A stretch of DNA of 64,000 nucleotides from Pseudomonas guariconensis (GTDB lineage Bacteria > Pseudomonadota > Gammaproteobacteria > Pseudomonadales > Pseudomonadaceae). The stretch spans positions 124,001 through 188,000 of the forward strand of contig NZ_JADLJL010000001.1 of the NCBI RefSeq assembly GCF_015680235.1, in the 5' to 3' direction. Position numbers and translations under genes: made by a program. Positions 56,715 through 64,000 of the stretch are shown piece by piece (within the stretch, counting starts at the first letter, position 1; the number at the start of each line of letters is the position of its first letter). The notes below the pieces were generated by a model. It was given only the letters and a program-made list of their open reading frames with translations. It was not told the origin of the DNA and did not search any database.

Positions 56715-58493
56715 TCAGAAAGCGAAATCGCTCTCGGGGATCGTCATCAGGCAGCCCGCGCCGCCCAACAACGCTTCTCGGTGGGCAGTGGCACGAGGCA
56801 ATATCCGGCGCCAATAGAACTCGGCAGCCTGCAGCTTGGCCTGGTAGAACGCAGCTTCGTCGCTACCCTGCGTCAACGCGGTATCGGCATGCCTGGCCGC
56901 TTGCAGCCAGAAGGCCGCCAGCAGGACGTAGCCCGAGTAGGCGAGGAAGTCCACCGAGACGGCGCCGATTTCCTCGGGGTCGTGCTGGCAGCGTTCGATG
57001 ACGCGCTCGCCCAGCACACGCCATTCATCGAGGCGCTGGCTGACTGCGGCGCCCATGGCCTGCAACGAGGCCTGGGCTCCCGCTGCATCGGCGTGCAGGG
57101 CAAGCTCGTCGATCAACCCGTTGAGCTCGGCACCGCCATCACCGATCAGTTTGCGCCGCACCAGGTCCAGTGCCTGGATACCGTTGGTGCCTTCATAGAG
57201 TTGGGTGATGCGACTGTCGCGCATCAACTGCTCCATGCCCCACTCACGGATATACCCGTGCCCGCCATGTATCTGTACACCCAGGCTTGCCACTTCCTGG
57301 CCGACATCGGTGAAGAATGCCTTGACGACAGGAATGAGCAAGGCAGCACGGCGACCGGCCTGGTGGCGCTCATGAGGGTGCGGCGCACCCTGTTCCAGGT
57401 CCAACTGGCGTGCGGTATAGGTTGCCAACATGCGGCAACCTTCGGTCAGCGTCTTCTGGGTCAGCAGCATGCGCCGCACATCGGGGTGGACTATGATCGG
57501 ATCAGCAGCCTTTTCAGGCGCCACGGCACCGCTCAGCGATCGCGATTGCAAACGCTCGCGCGCGTAGGCCAAGCCTCCCTGGAAGGCCGCTTCGGCGATA
57601 CCAAGACCCTGCAGGCCAACCTGGAAACGCGCATCGTTCATCATCGTGAACATGCAGGCCAACCCTTGGTTGGCTTCCCCCACCAACCAGCCTTGGGCAC
57701 CGTCGAAATTCATCACACAGGTCGAAGCGCCCTTGATGCCCATCTTGTGCTCAAGAGCACCGCAACCCAGGGCATTGCCAAGGCCAGTGTCGGGCAAGAC
57801 CTTGGGCACCAGGAACAGGCTTATGCCCTTCACCCCGGCCGGCGCATCGGGCAGGCGGGCCAGGACCAGATGGACGATGTTGTCCGTCAGGTCCTGGTCG
57901 CCGCCGCTGATGAAAATCTTGCTGCCGATGATGCTGTAACTGCCATCGGCCCGTGGCTCTGCCCGGGTGCGCAACAAAGCCAGATCGGTGCCGGCCTGGG
58001 GTTCGGTCAGACACATGGTGCCGGTCCATTCACCGCTGACCAGCTTGCCCAACCATGTGTGCTTCAGTGCTTCGCTGCCATGGCGATGCAGCGCCAACAC
58101 AGCGCCTTCGGTCAGCCCCGAATAGATGCGAAAGGACAGCGACGCGGCCATCAGCATCTCGTGGAAGCAGGCCGCGACCATCTGCGGCAAGGCCTGGCCA
58201 CCGTATGCTTGTGGCCCGGTCATGCCCGCCCAGCCGTTATCCACGTATTGTCGGTAGGCTTCCCGGAAGCCATCCGGCGTGCGGACCTGGCCGTCCTGCA
58301 GGCTGCACCCTTGCTCGTCGCTGTCGCGATTGAGCGGGGCGACCACCTCACCGGCAAAACGCGCGGCCTCTTCCAGCACGTCATCGAGGGTATCGCGATC
58401 CAGCCCGGTGCCCAGGAATTGGCAGTGCTGGGTGACATCGAACAGTTCGTGCAGCACGAAACGCATCTCGCGCAAAGGCGCCCGATAATTCAT
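56715..58493 (-). CDS. Acyl-CoA dehydrogenase, long form
   Basis: A 592-aa acyl-CoA dehydrogenase of the longer (DUF1974-lacking, C-terminal extended) type. Motifs include CLTEPQAGTDLALLRTRAEP near residues 160-179, IFISGGDQDLTDNIVHLVLAR near 188-210, VQIHGGHGYIREWGMEQLMRD near 425-445 and ITQLYEGTNGIQALDLV, the last containing the usual catalytic-Glu position. Start 58493 (MNYRAPLREM) overlaps the stop of the upstream dehydrogenase by four bases. It carries out the first step of beta-oxidation of an unidentified acyl-CoA. Confidence 0.91.
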   Translation of the reverse strand: MNYRAPLREMRFVLHELFDVTQHCQFLGTGLDRDTLDDVLEEAARFAGEVVAPLNRDSDEQGCSLQDGQVRTPDGFREAYRQYVDNGWAGMTGPQAYGGQALPQMVAACFHEMLMAASLSFRIYSGLTEGAVLALHRHGSEALKHTWLGKLVSGEWTGTMCLTEPQAGTDLALLRTRAEPRADGSYSIIGSKIFISGGDQDLTDNIVHLVLARLPDAPAGVKGISLFLVPKVLPDTGLGNALGCGALEHKMGIKGASTCVMNFDGAQGWLVGEANQGLACMFTMMNDARFQVGLQGLGIAEAAFQGGLAYARERLQSRSLSGAVAPEKAADPIIVHPDVRRMLLTQKTLTEGCRMLATYTARQLDLEQGAPHPHERHQAGRRAALLIPVVKAFFTDVGQEVASLGVQIHGGHGYIREWGMEQLMRDSRITQLYEGTNGIQALDLVRRKLIGDGGAELNGLIDELALHADAAGAQASLQAMGAAVSQRLDEWRVLGERVIERCQHDPEEIGAVSVDFLAYSGYVLLAAFWLQAARHADTALTQGSDEAAFYQAKLQAAEFYWRRILPRATAHREALLGGAGCLMTIPESDFAF

Positions 58494-59728
58494 ACCCGGC
58501 CCTCCTGCACATCGGCCAAGCGCTTGCCACCGGCCACCAACGGGTAGAACAACGCCGCGGGTCGCCAATGCTCGCCCAACACACCTTGCAAGCGCTCCAG
58601 GCGCCCGAGGATACTCGCGACACCTTGCGCATCCGCCCAGCTCATCGGCCCGCCGGCCTGGGCGGGGAACCCGTAGCCATTGAGCCAGACCTGGTCGATG
58701 TCATGGGCGTTGGTGGCGATGGTTTCCTCGAGGATCTTCGCCCCCTCGTTGACCAGCGCCAACAGGCAGCGCTCCAGAATCTCCTGCTCATCGATGTCTC
58801 GGCGGCGGTAGCCGAGCTCGTGTGAAACCTCGAGCACCAAGGCATCGACCTGAGGATCGTGTTCGGCCTCGCGGCTGCCGGGGGCATAACGGTAATAACC
58901 TTTCCCGGCTTTCTGGCCCAGACGGCCAAGCGCGCACAGTGCGTTGTCCACCTGCACCAACGGCGACTCCATGCCCTGCCCTGCCAGTTGGCGAGCACGC
59001 CACTCAAGGTCGATGCCGACCACGTCGTACATCCGGAACGGTCCCATGGCGAAGCCGAACCTCTGAAGGGCTTCATCGATCTGGTGCGCCAAGGCGCCTT
59101 CAAGCAGCAACTTGCGCGCTTCGGCGACATAGGTGCGCAACATACGGTTGCCGATGAAACCCGGGCAATTGCCCGCTACCACCGCCACCTTGCCAAGGCG
59201 TGCTGCCAGTGCCTGGCTCACCTCCAGCACCTCGTTGGCGGTCTGTTCGCCACGCACGATTTCCAGCAGTTTCATGACGTGCGCCGGGCTGAAGAAATGC
59301 AGCCCAAGCACCTGGGAAGCGCGGGCCGTGACGGCAGCGATGGCGTCGATGTCCAGCGCCGATGTATTGCTGGCCAGAATCGCCTGTGGCTTGAGATGAG
59401 CGTCCAGCGCGCGGAAGATCTCCTGTTTGAGCGCAAGGCTCTCGTACACGGCCTCGATCACCAGGTCGGCGTGGGACAAGGCTGCGTAACCGTCTACTGC
59501 CTGCACCCGTGCAAGGTTGGCATCGGCCTGGGCCTGGGTGATGCGCTGGCGGTCGACCTGCCGAGCCCAAGTCTGGCTAACCATCGCCAGGCCAGCCTCC
59601 AGTGTCGCAGCATTGCTTTCCAGCCACAGCACGGGCAGCCCCGCACTGGCGAGGCTGACGACGATGCCGCGACCCATGGTGCCAGCACCGATTACGGCGA
59701 CTTGCTGAATGTCGAAGGGGGTACTCAC
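58490..59728 (-). CDS. 3-hydroxyacyl-CoA dehydrogenase, two C-terminal domains
   Basis: A 412-aa protein. The Rossmann domain (residues 8-185) has VIGAGTMGRGIVVSLASAG and the catalytic LGLHFFSPAHVMKLLEIVRG. It is followed by two 3HCDH C-terminal domains (about 187-290 and 300-395; NCPGFIGNRML and GYGFPAQAGGPMSWAD). It lacks the enoyl-CoA hydratase domain of FadB/PaaC-type multifunctional enzymes. The start is GTG at 59728 with AGGAG upstream. It is the first gene of the minus-strand operon and diverges from a LysR regulator. The next gene overlaps it by four bases. Confidence 0.9.
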   Translation of the reverse strand: MSTPFDIQQVAVIGAGTMGRGIVVSLASAGLPVLWLESNAATLEAGLAMVSQTWARQVDRQRITQAQADANLARVQAVDGYAALSHADLVIEAVYESLALKQEIFRALDAHLKPQAILASNTSALDIDAIAAVTARASQVLGLHFFSPAHVMKLLEIVRGEQTANEVLEVSQALAARLGKVAVVAGNCPGFIGNRMLRTYVAEARKLLLEGALAHQIDEALQRFGFAMGPFRMYDVVGIDLEWRARQLAGQGMESPLVQVDNALCALGRLGQKAGKGYYRYAPGSREAEHDPQVDALVLEVSHELGYRRRDIDEQEILERCLLALVNEGAKILEETIATNAHDIDQVWLNGYGFPAQAGGPMSWADAQGVASILGRLERLQGVLGEHWRPAALFYPLVAGGKRLADVQEGRV

Positions 59729-59800
59729 GCGCGCTGCTCCTGCTGCTCAAAGGGACAGCCGTCACCCTATGCAGGTCGCAAGTATTTTTGAAATTTCATT

Positions 59801-59828
59801 TTCATATGCCATATATTTTCCATATGAA
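59801..59828. promoter_or_regulatory. Palindromic LysR operator candidate
   Basis: TTCATATG-N12-CATATGAA, a perfect 8-bp inverted repeat in an AT-rich 104-base divergent spacer. It reaches into the first possible ATG of the LysR gene, which favours the later start at 59833. Confidence 0.7.
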
Positions 59829-59832
59829 TAAT

Positions 59833-60723
59833 ATGAACTTCGATCTGAACCTGCTTCGTATCTTCGACATGTTGCTGCGTGAGCAGAATGTGTCGCGCGC
59901 GGCCGAGCGCCTGGCGCTGACCCAGCCTACGGTGAGCAACGCTCTGGCCCGCCTGCGCACGCTGCTGGGCGACCCGCTGTTGGTGCGCGTCGGCCGGCGT
60001 ATGCGCCCGACACCTCGGGCATTGGCGTTGGAAGCACCGATACGGGCAGCCCTGCAGCAGATCGAACAAACGCTCTCGACCGCGGAGGCGTTCGACCCCT
60101 TGCGCAGCCACCAGCAGTTGCGCATCGCCCTCACGGACTTCGTCGAGCAGTTGTGCATGCCCACATTGCTCGCCCGTCTGCAGACGCTGGCACCGCATGT
60201 GCGCATCGACGTCCTGCACCTGGCTCCACACCTGCCGGCCGAAGCGCTGGATCGAGGTGAACTGGATCTGGTATTGGGCCGCTTCGACGAAGTGCCGGCC
60301 CGTTTCAGCCGCCACCATTGGCGCAGCGAGACCTTGCAAGTGGCGGTACGCCAGGCACATCCGATGCTCGACGGGCCCCTTGACCTCGAGCGCTTCCTTG
60401 ACCTGCGCCACCTATGGGTGCATGGCGGCCAGACGCGTGGCATGGTTGACCAATGGCTGGCCGAACAGGGCCTGGCGCGGCGGATCGTCTATACCACGCC
60501 CAACTATCTGCAAGCCGCGCACCTGGCGGCCAGCACCGACCTTTGCGTCGTGCTGCCGACCCAACTGGCACGGCAGTTCGCCACGCTGTTGCCCTTGGCG
60601 TTGTATGACTTACCGTTCGCGCTGGAGCCTTTCGCCCTCGAGCTGGTCCACCTCACCCACCGTCAGCATGACCCGGCCCTGGCCTGGCTGGTGGAGCAGA
60701 TCCTTGCGATCGCACCGGGCTGA
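59833..60723 (+). CDS. LysR family regulator of the beta-oxidation operon
   Basis: A 296-aa LysR protein of the NodD/LeuO-like branch. The helix-turn-helix region reads MNFDLNLLRIFDMLLREQNVSRAAERLALTQPTVSNALARL in outline (residues 1-41), followed by an effector domain starting near 88 (LRIALTDFVEQLCMPTLLARL). The start at 59833 was chosen over 59824 because the operator palindrome covers 59824 and family members begin M-x-FDLNLL. To my recollection a syntenic locus in P. putida KT2440 (PP_2046 with PP_2047-PP_2051) has been tied to growth on 1,4-butanediol through mutations in this regulator. Confidence 0.87.
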   Translation: MNFDLNLLRIFDMLLREQNVSRAAERLALTQPTVSNALARLRTLLGDPLLVRVGRRMRPTPRALALEAPIRAALQQIEQTLSTAEAFDPLRSHQQLRIALTDFVEQLCMPTLLARLQTLAPHVRIDVLHLAPHLPAEALDRGELDLVLGRFDEVPARFSRHHWRSETLQVAVRQAHPMLDGPLDLERFLDLRHLWVHGGQTRGMVDQWLAEQGLARRIVYTTPNYLQAAHLAASTDLCVVLPTQLARQFATLLPLALYDLPFALEPFALELVHLTHRQHDPALAWLVEQILAIAPG

Positions 60724-60857
60724 TCCATCGCAAAGCACGATGGTCGCCATGCCGCTCTGGTATTGGCTGTGGCTTGATCGGCTCCCTACAGTGGGACGCC
60801 GCCCGGGTCGACGAACCGGGTGACGACGGTCACTCCAACAAGAAAAAGGACTCCCCG

Positions 60858-62819
60858 ATGCGCCTCCCTCCGTCTTTGCTTGCGCTTGCCCTGATGACAC
60901 CGCTGGCAAGCTTCGCCACCACGCCCGCCAAGGATGCCACGGCCTTTACTTTGCAGAACAACCAGCAGTGGTTGCAGCGCTTGCCGTTCGCCGACCGGGG
61001 AGACTTCGAGTCCGCCGAACGCGGCCTGGTGGAGCGCTATGACGGCGTCATCGGCAATGCCGAAGGCAAGACGGTCTGGGATATGGGCCAGTACGCGTTC
61101 CTGAACCCAGGCGCGGCGCCCGCGACCGTCAACCCCAGCCTGTGGCGCATGGCCCAGCTCAATCGCATCGCCGGCTTGTTCCAGGTCACCGAAGGCATCT
61201 ACCAGATCCGCGGCCTGGATTTGGCCAACATGACCATCATCGAGGGCAACACCGGCCTGATCGTGCTCGATCCGCTGCTGTCGGTGGAGACCGCCAAGGC
61301 CGGCATGGCGCTGTACTTCAAGCACCGCCCGCGCAAGCCGGTCACGACCGTGATCTACACCCACCCGCACGTGGATCACTTCGGTGGTGTGCGCGGGGTG
61401 ATCGACGAGGCGGACGTCAAGGCAGGCAAAGTCCAGGTGATAGCCCCACAAGGTTTCTTCGAGCATGCCATCGGCGAGAACGTCCTGGCGGGCCCGGCCA
61501 TGAAGCGCCGCGCCCAATACATGTACGGCGCAGGGCTCCCGCGAGGCGAGCGCGGCCAGGTGGATGCAGGTCTGGGCAAGGGTGTACCGGCCAATGCCAC
61601 GGTCAGCCTGATCGCCCCGACCCGGGAGATCAGCCAACCGCTGGAACACTTGACCCTCGACGGTGTCGAGGTCGAATTCCAGCTCACCCCCGGTACCGAG
61701 GCGCCGGCAGAGATGAACCTGTATTTCCCGCGCTTCAAGGCCCTGTGCATGGCCGAGAATGCCACCCATGTGCAGCACAATGTGCTCACCCTGCGCGGCG
61801 CTCTGGTGCGCGACCCAAAGATCTGGGCGCACTACCTGGACCAGTCACTGGTGCGCTATGGCGACAAGGCCGAGGTCGTCTTCGCCCAGCACCATTGGCC
61901 CACCTGGGGTGGTCCGGCCATCCGCGAATACCTGGCCGACCAGCGCGACATGTACGCCTTCATCGACAGCCAGACCCTGCGCCTGATCAACCAGGGCCTG
62001 ACGCCCATGGAGATCGCCGACACATTGACCTCCTTGCCACCACGGCTGGCCGCCAAATGGTACAGCCGCGACTACTACGGCTCGCTCAGTCATAACGTGC
62101 GCGCCGTCTATCAGCGCTACATGGGCTTTTACGATGGCAACCCGGCGAACCTGAACCCCTTGCCCCCACAAGCGGCCGGGGCTCGCTATGTCGCGGCAAT
62201 GGGCGGTAGCGAGCAGGTACTGCGTCAGGCGCGCAAGGCCTTCGGTGAGGGCGACTATCGCTGGGTTGCCCAGTTGACCAATCACCTGGTCTTCGCCGAG
62301 CCCGACAACAGCGAGGCCCGTGAACTCCAAGCCGACGCCCTGGAACAGTTGGGCTACCAGAGCGAGAATGCCACCTGGCGCAACGCCTACCTCAGCGGTG
62401 CCCAGGAGCTGCGTGGCGGCGTTGCCGCCACTACCGGTGGTCGTGGCAACGCCGATGACATGGTGCGCGCCCTGACGCCAACGCTGTTCTTCGATTATTT
62501 GGGGGTGCGTGTGAATGCCCTGAGCGCGGCGGACAATGACCTGACCATCAACTGGCGATTCACCGACCTGGACGAGGATTACGCCCTGACCCTGCGCAAT
62601 GGCGTGCTCACTCACCGAGACCTGGCCCGACACGCCCAGGCAGATGTCGAAGTCACCATGAGCAAGGCCACGCTGGACCGGATTGCGTTGAAGCAGACCG
62701 GTTTTCTCAAGGAGGCGACGCTGGGCGACATCACGATCAAAGGTGAGCGCCTGAAGTTCCTGCGCTTGATGGGTGGGCTGGAAGAAGCCGATGCCCGCTT
62801 CAACATAGTGACGCCCTGA
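60858..62819 (+). CDS. Secreted alkyl sulfatase, SdsA1/YjcS type
   Basis: A 653-aa metallo-beta-lactamase-fold sulfatase. A signal peptide (LPPSLLALALMTPLASFA) directs export. The zinc motif YTHPHVDHFGG lies near residue 166-176, and further ligands are in CMAENATHVQHN near 297-308 (Glu and His). Dimerisation domain and C-terminal SCP-2-like domain (about 525-650) complete the SdsA1 architecture. It cleaves alkyl sulfates such as SDS to sulfate and an alcohol. AAGGA precedes the ATG. It lies 134 bases after the LysR gene on the same strand; the alcohol dehydrogenase and beta-oxidation operon next door could use the released alcohol. Confidence 0.9.
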   Translation: MRLPPSLLALALMTPLASFATTPAKDATAFTLQNNQQWLQRLPFADRGDFESAERGLVERYDGVIGNAEGKTVWDMGQYAFLNPGAAPATVNPSLWRMAQLNRIAGLFQVTEGIYQIRGLDLANMTIIEGNTGLIVLDPLLSVETAKAGMALYFKHRPRKPVTTVIYTHPHVDHFGGVRGVIDEADVKAGKVQVIAPQGFFEHAIGENVLAGPAMKRRAQYMYGAGLPRGERGQVDAGLGKGVPANATVSLIAPTREISQPLEHLTLDGVEVEFQLTPGTEAPAEMNLYFPRFKALCMAENATHVQHNVLTLRGALVRDPKIWAHYLDQSLVRYGDKAEVVFAQHHWPTWGGPAIREYLADQRDMYAFIDSQTLRLINQGLTPMEIADTLTSLPPRLAAKWYSRDYYGSLSHNVRAVYQRYMGFYDGNPANLNPLPPQAAGARYVAAMGGSEQVLRQARKAFGEGDYRWVAQLTNHLVFAEPDNSEARELQADALEQLGYQSENATWRNAYLSGAQELRGGVAATTGGRGNADDMVRALTPTLFFDYLGVRVNALSAADNDLTINWRFTDLDEDYALTLRNGVLTHRDLARHAQADVEVTMSKATLDRIALKQTGFLKEATLGDITIKGERLKFLRLMGGLEEADARFNIVTP

Positions 62820-62859
62820 ATGCTGGCAGGCTGGCAGCCGACACGCTGCCAGCCCCTGT

Positions 62860-63153
62860 TCAAACGCCGCTCGCAAGCCCCCACAGCGCCGCCATCGCCA
62901 GCACGCAAACCGTCCCGCCGAGCCCCAGGATCATCCCTGGCACAGCGTGCGCGCATTCGCTCTCGAGCATCTGCAGCCCTTGCCGATACCGGCGCCCTTG
63001 CCTCCCTAGCAGCACCAGCACGGCCACCAGGGCCAGGCTCGCCAGCAGCGGTGCCTCGGCACGCCAGGCCAGGCAAACGATGATCGTCAACGCCAACGCG
63101 GTGCGTCGCCAGGCCAGCTCGGTTCGCTCGGCCTGCAAACCCGGGTCAGTCAC
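62860..63153 (-). CDS. DUF202 membrane protein, short
   Basis: A 97-aa protein with the DUF202 start LQAERTELAWRRTALAL near residues 6-22 and three hydrophobic segments. The GTG start at 63153 overlaps the previous gene's end by eight bases, so it is translated by coupling. The function is unknown. The motif ERTxLAWxRTAL is shared with its upstream neighbour, so the pair probably arose by duplication and may form a hetero-oligomer in the inner membrane. Confidence 0.8.
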   Translation of the reverse strand: MTDPGLQAERTELAWRRTALALTIIVCLAWRAEAPLLASLALVAVLVLLGRQGRRYRQGLQMLESECAHAVPGMILGLGGTVCVLAMAALWGLASGV

Positions 63154-63532
63154 CCCAGCACCACCAGAACATGCTGCCAGCCAACACGGCGGCCAATGCA
63201 CTACCCATGGCCAATACCGGTACCAGCGCGGGCAAAGGTAGCGGCCGGCGCTGGCGCAGCGCCCGTTCCACCTGGAGCCAGCGCAGGCATGCACCGGCGC
63301 TCAGCAACAGGCTGAGCACCACCAGGCTCATCGCCATGGCTATTCTCAGACGGGGTTCGAAAGCCTGTGCGCCAAAGGCTTCGATGGCGACCCCACCCCC
63401 GAGCAAGGCCAACGCCGTGCGAATCCAGGCCAGGAAAGTGCGCTCGTTCGCCAGGGTGAAGCGGGGGTCGGGCGCTTCGCCACCGCCAAGCAAGATTTGC
63501 AACCCCATCGGACGCGGTTCATGGGAGGCCAT
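63146..63532 (-). CDS. DUF202 membrane protein, YidH-like
   Basis: A 128-aa YidH-like protein with the motif DPRFTLANERTFLAWIRTALALLGGGVAIEAFG near residues 21-53, then two further membrane helices. Start 63532 (MASHEPRPMG) has no strong ribosome binding site but shares a base with the DUF1329 stop, so coupling is likely. Function unknown. Confidence 0.83.
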   Translation of the reverse strand: MASHEPRPMGLQILLGGGEAPDPRFTLANERTFLAWIRTALALLGGGVAIEAFGAQAFEPRLRIAMAMSLVVLSLLLSAGACLRWLQVERALRQRRPLPLPALVPVLAMGSALAAVLAGSMFWWCWGD

Positions 63533-64000
63533 CAGCGCACACCAAAGCTGCGCAAGGCACCAGGGGAAAAGAAAGACACACTGGTACGCAGGTTGAAGAC
63601 GAAGGGTTGACGCTGCTCGTTGGTCAGCCCTGAGACATGGTAGCGACCACTTTTCAGGTCGTAGGTCACCTCCATGGCATTGACCACGGCCTCGCCAACG
63701 GGATGATAGAAGCTGTGGGCCTGGGACGTGCGCCAGAGCGTTCCATTGCGGTCGTACAAATCCGCCTCCAGGATCGCCCACGTATCTTCGTCGATGTAAT
63801 ACCGCCGCTTGGCATAGACATGTTGAGCTCCAGGCTTGAGGGTCGCCTCGACGACCCACACCCTGTGCAACTCGTAACGGGTGGGTTGCGGATTGACATG
63901 GCCAGGCTGGATCAGCTCACGGTAGCGCAGGCTCGGCGAGGCCAGGCGATAACTGTTGTACGGCACATGCAGTGCCTTCTTGCCCACCAGCGTCCAGTCG
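63532..64000 (-). CDS. DUF1329 outer-membrane-associated protein, C-terminal part
   Basis: The last 155 codons of a DUF1329 protein; the start lies beyond the right edge. The visible sequence begins DWTLVGKKALHVPYNSYRLASPSLRY and contains ELHRVWVVEATLKPGAQHVYAKRRYYIDEDTWAILEADLYD in outline, both family hallmarks. DUF1329 proteins have a LolB-like fold and are usually found with DUF1302 and MMPL-type transporters in lipid- or hydrophobic-substrate loci. That would suit the adjacent alkyl sulfatase and beta-oxidation genes, but partners lie outside the window. Confidence 0.87.
   Translation of the reverse strand, partial: DWTLVGKKALHVPYNSYRLASPSLRYRELIQPGHVNPQPTRYELHRVWVVEATLKPGAQHVYAKRRYYIDEDTWAILEADLYDRNGTLWRTSQAHSFYHPVGEAVVNAMEVTYDLKSGRYHVSGLTNEQRQPFVFNLRTSVSFFSPGALRSFGVR

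Noticed and set aside
56781-58547. 588-codon open frame on the plus strand
   Set aside because: Antisense to the acyl-CoA dehydrogenase; no family resemblance.

Overview
The window looks like a chromosomal segment from the Pseudomonas putida group. Three things suggest this: high GC; many intergenic REP-type palindromes with the core GGGAGCGGGCTTGTCCCGCGAT; and gene neighbourhoods that match my memory of that group. The remembered neighbourhoods are cti beside metH, nfuA beside an acyltransferase, cysI with a DUF934 partner, and a five-gene beta-oxidation operon beside a LysR gene. No database search was possible, so family names rest on motifs and recall. I see no tRNA, rRNA, CRISPR array, phage or insertion sequence.

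Layout. 1-2.9 kb: start of an AraC-type regulator (minus), then a thiolase / 3-hydroxybutyryl-CoA dehydrogenase / TetR operon. 3.2-6.2 kb: an ECF sigma factor and anti-sigma pair diverging from a catalase-like protein and a cytochrome b561; the shared promoter region carries the same ECF-type promoter on both strands. 6.3-18 kb: MFS transporter, XRE-cupin regulator, periplasmic metalloprotease-like protein, LysR/YeiH pair, ppnN, SH3 protein, 5'-nucleotidase with MOSC protein, GNAT, gabP. 18.4-25 kb: a MocR-type regulator, then a 4.6-kb inverse autotransporter (intimin/invasin type) with eight Big_1-like repeats and a probable lectin-like tip. 25-27.1 kb: LysR, a DUF3309 peptide and an unknown membrane protein.

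27.3-35.9 kb is the most interesting part. It holds a VOC protein, a hydroxysteroid-dehydrogenase-like SDR, a 3-ketosteroid-1-dehydrogenase-like flavoprotein, a TetR regulator, an HSL-type esterase, a second SDR, a KshA-like Rieske oxygenase and a LuxR-type regulator. Three near-identical palindromes (consensus TCGTCCGYTYRGACGA) lie between these genes and suggest one regulon. The set looks able to modify a steroid- or terpenoid-like compound, but no ring-cleavage or side-chain genes and no oxygenase reductase are present in the window.

35.9-49.9 kb is mostly housekeeping: nudE, nfuA, an acyltransferase, cti, metH, small membrane proteins, a sugar-type binding protein, cysI plus DUF934, and dkgB. 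50.0-53.8 kb is a glucarate/galactarate locus: a FadR-type GntR regulator with three candidate operators, a gudP-like transporter with a one-base frameshift, and gudD. 53.9-59.7 kb is a minus-strand beta-oxidation-type operon (3-hydroxyacyl-CoA dehydrogenase, acyl-CoA dehydrogenase, iron alcohol dehydrogenase, thioesterase, thiolase), divergent from a LysR regulator with a clear palindromic operator. The window ends with a secreted alkyl sulfatase and, on the minus strand, a truncated DUF1329 gene followed by two DUF202 membrane protein genes.
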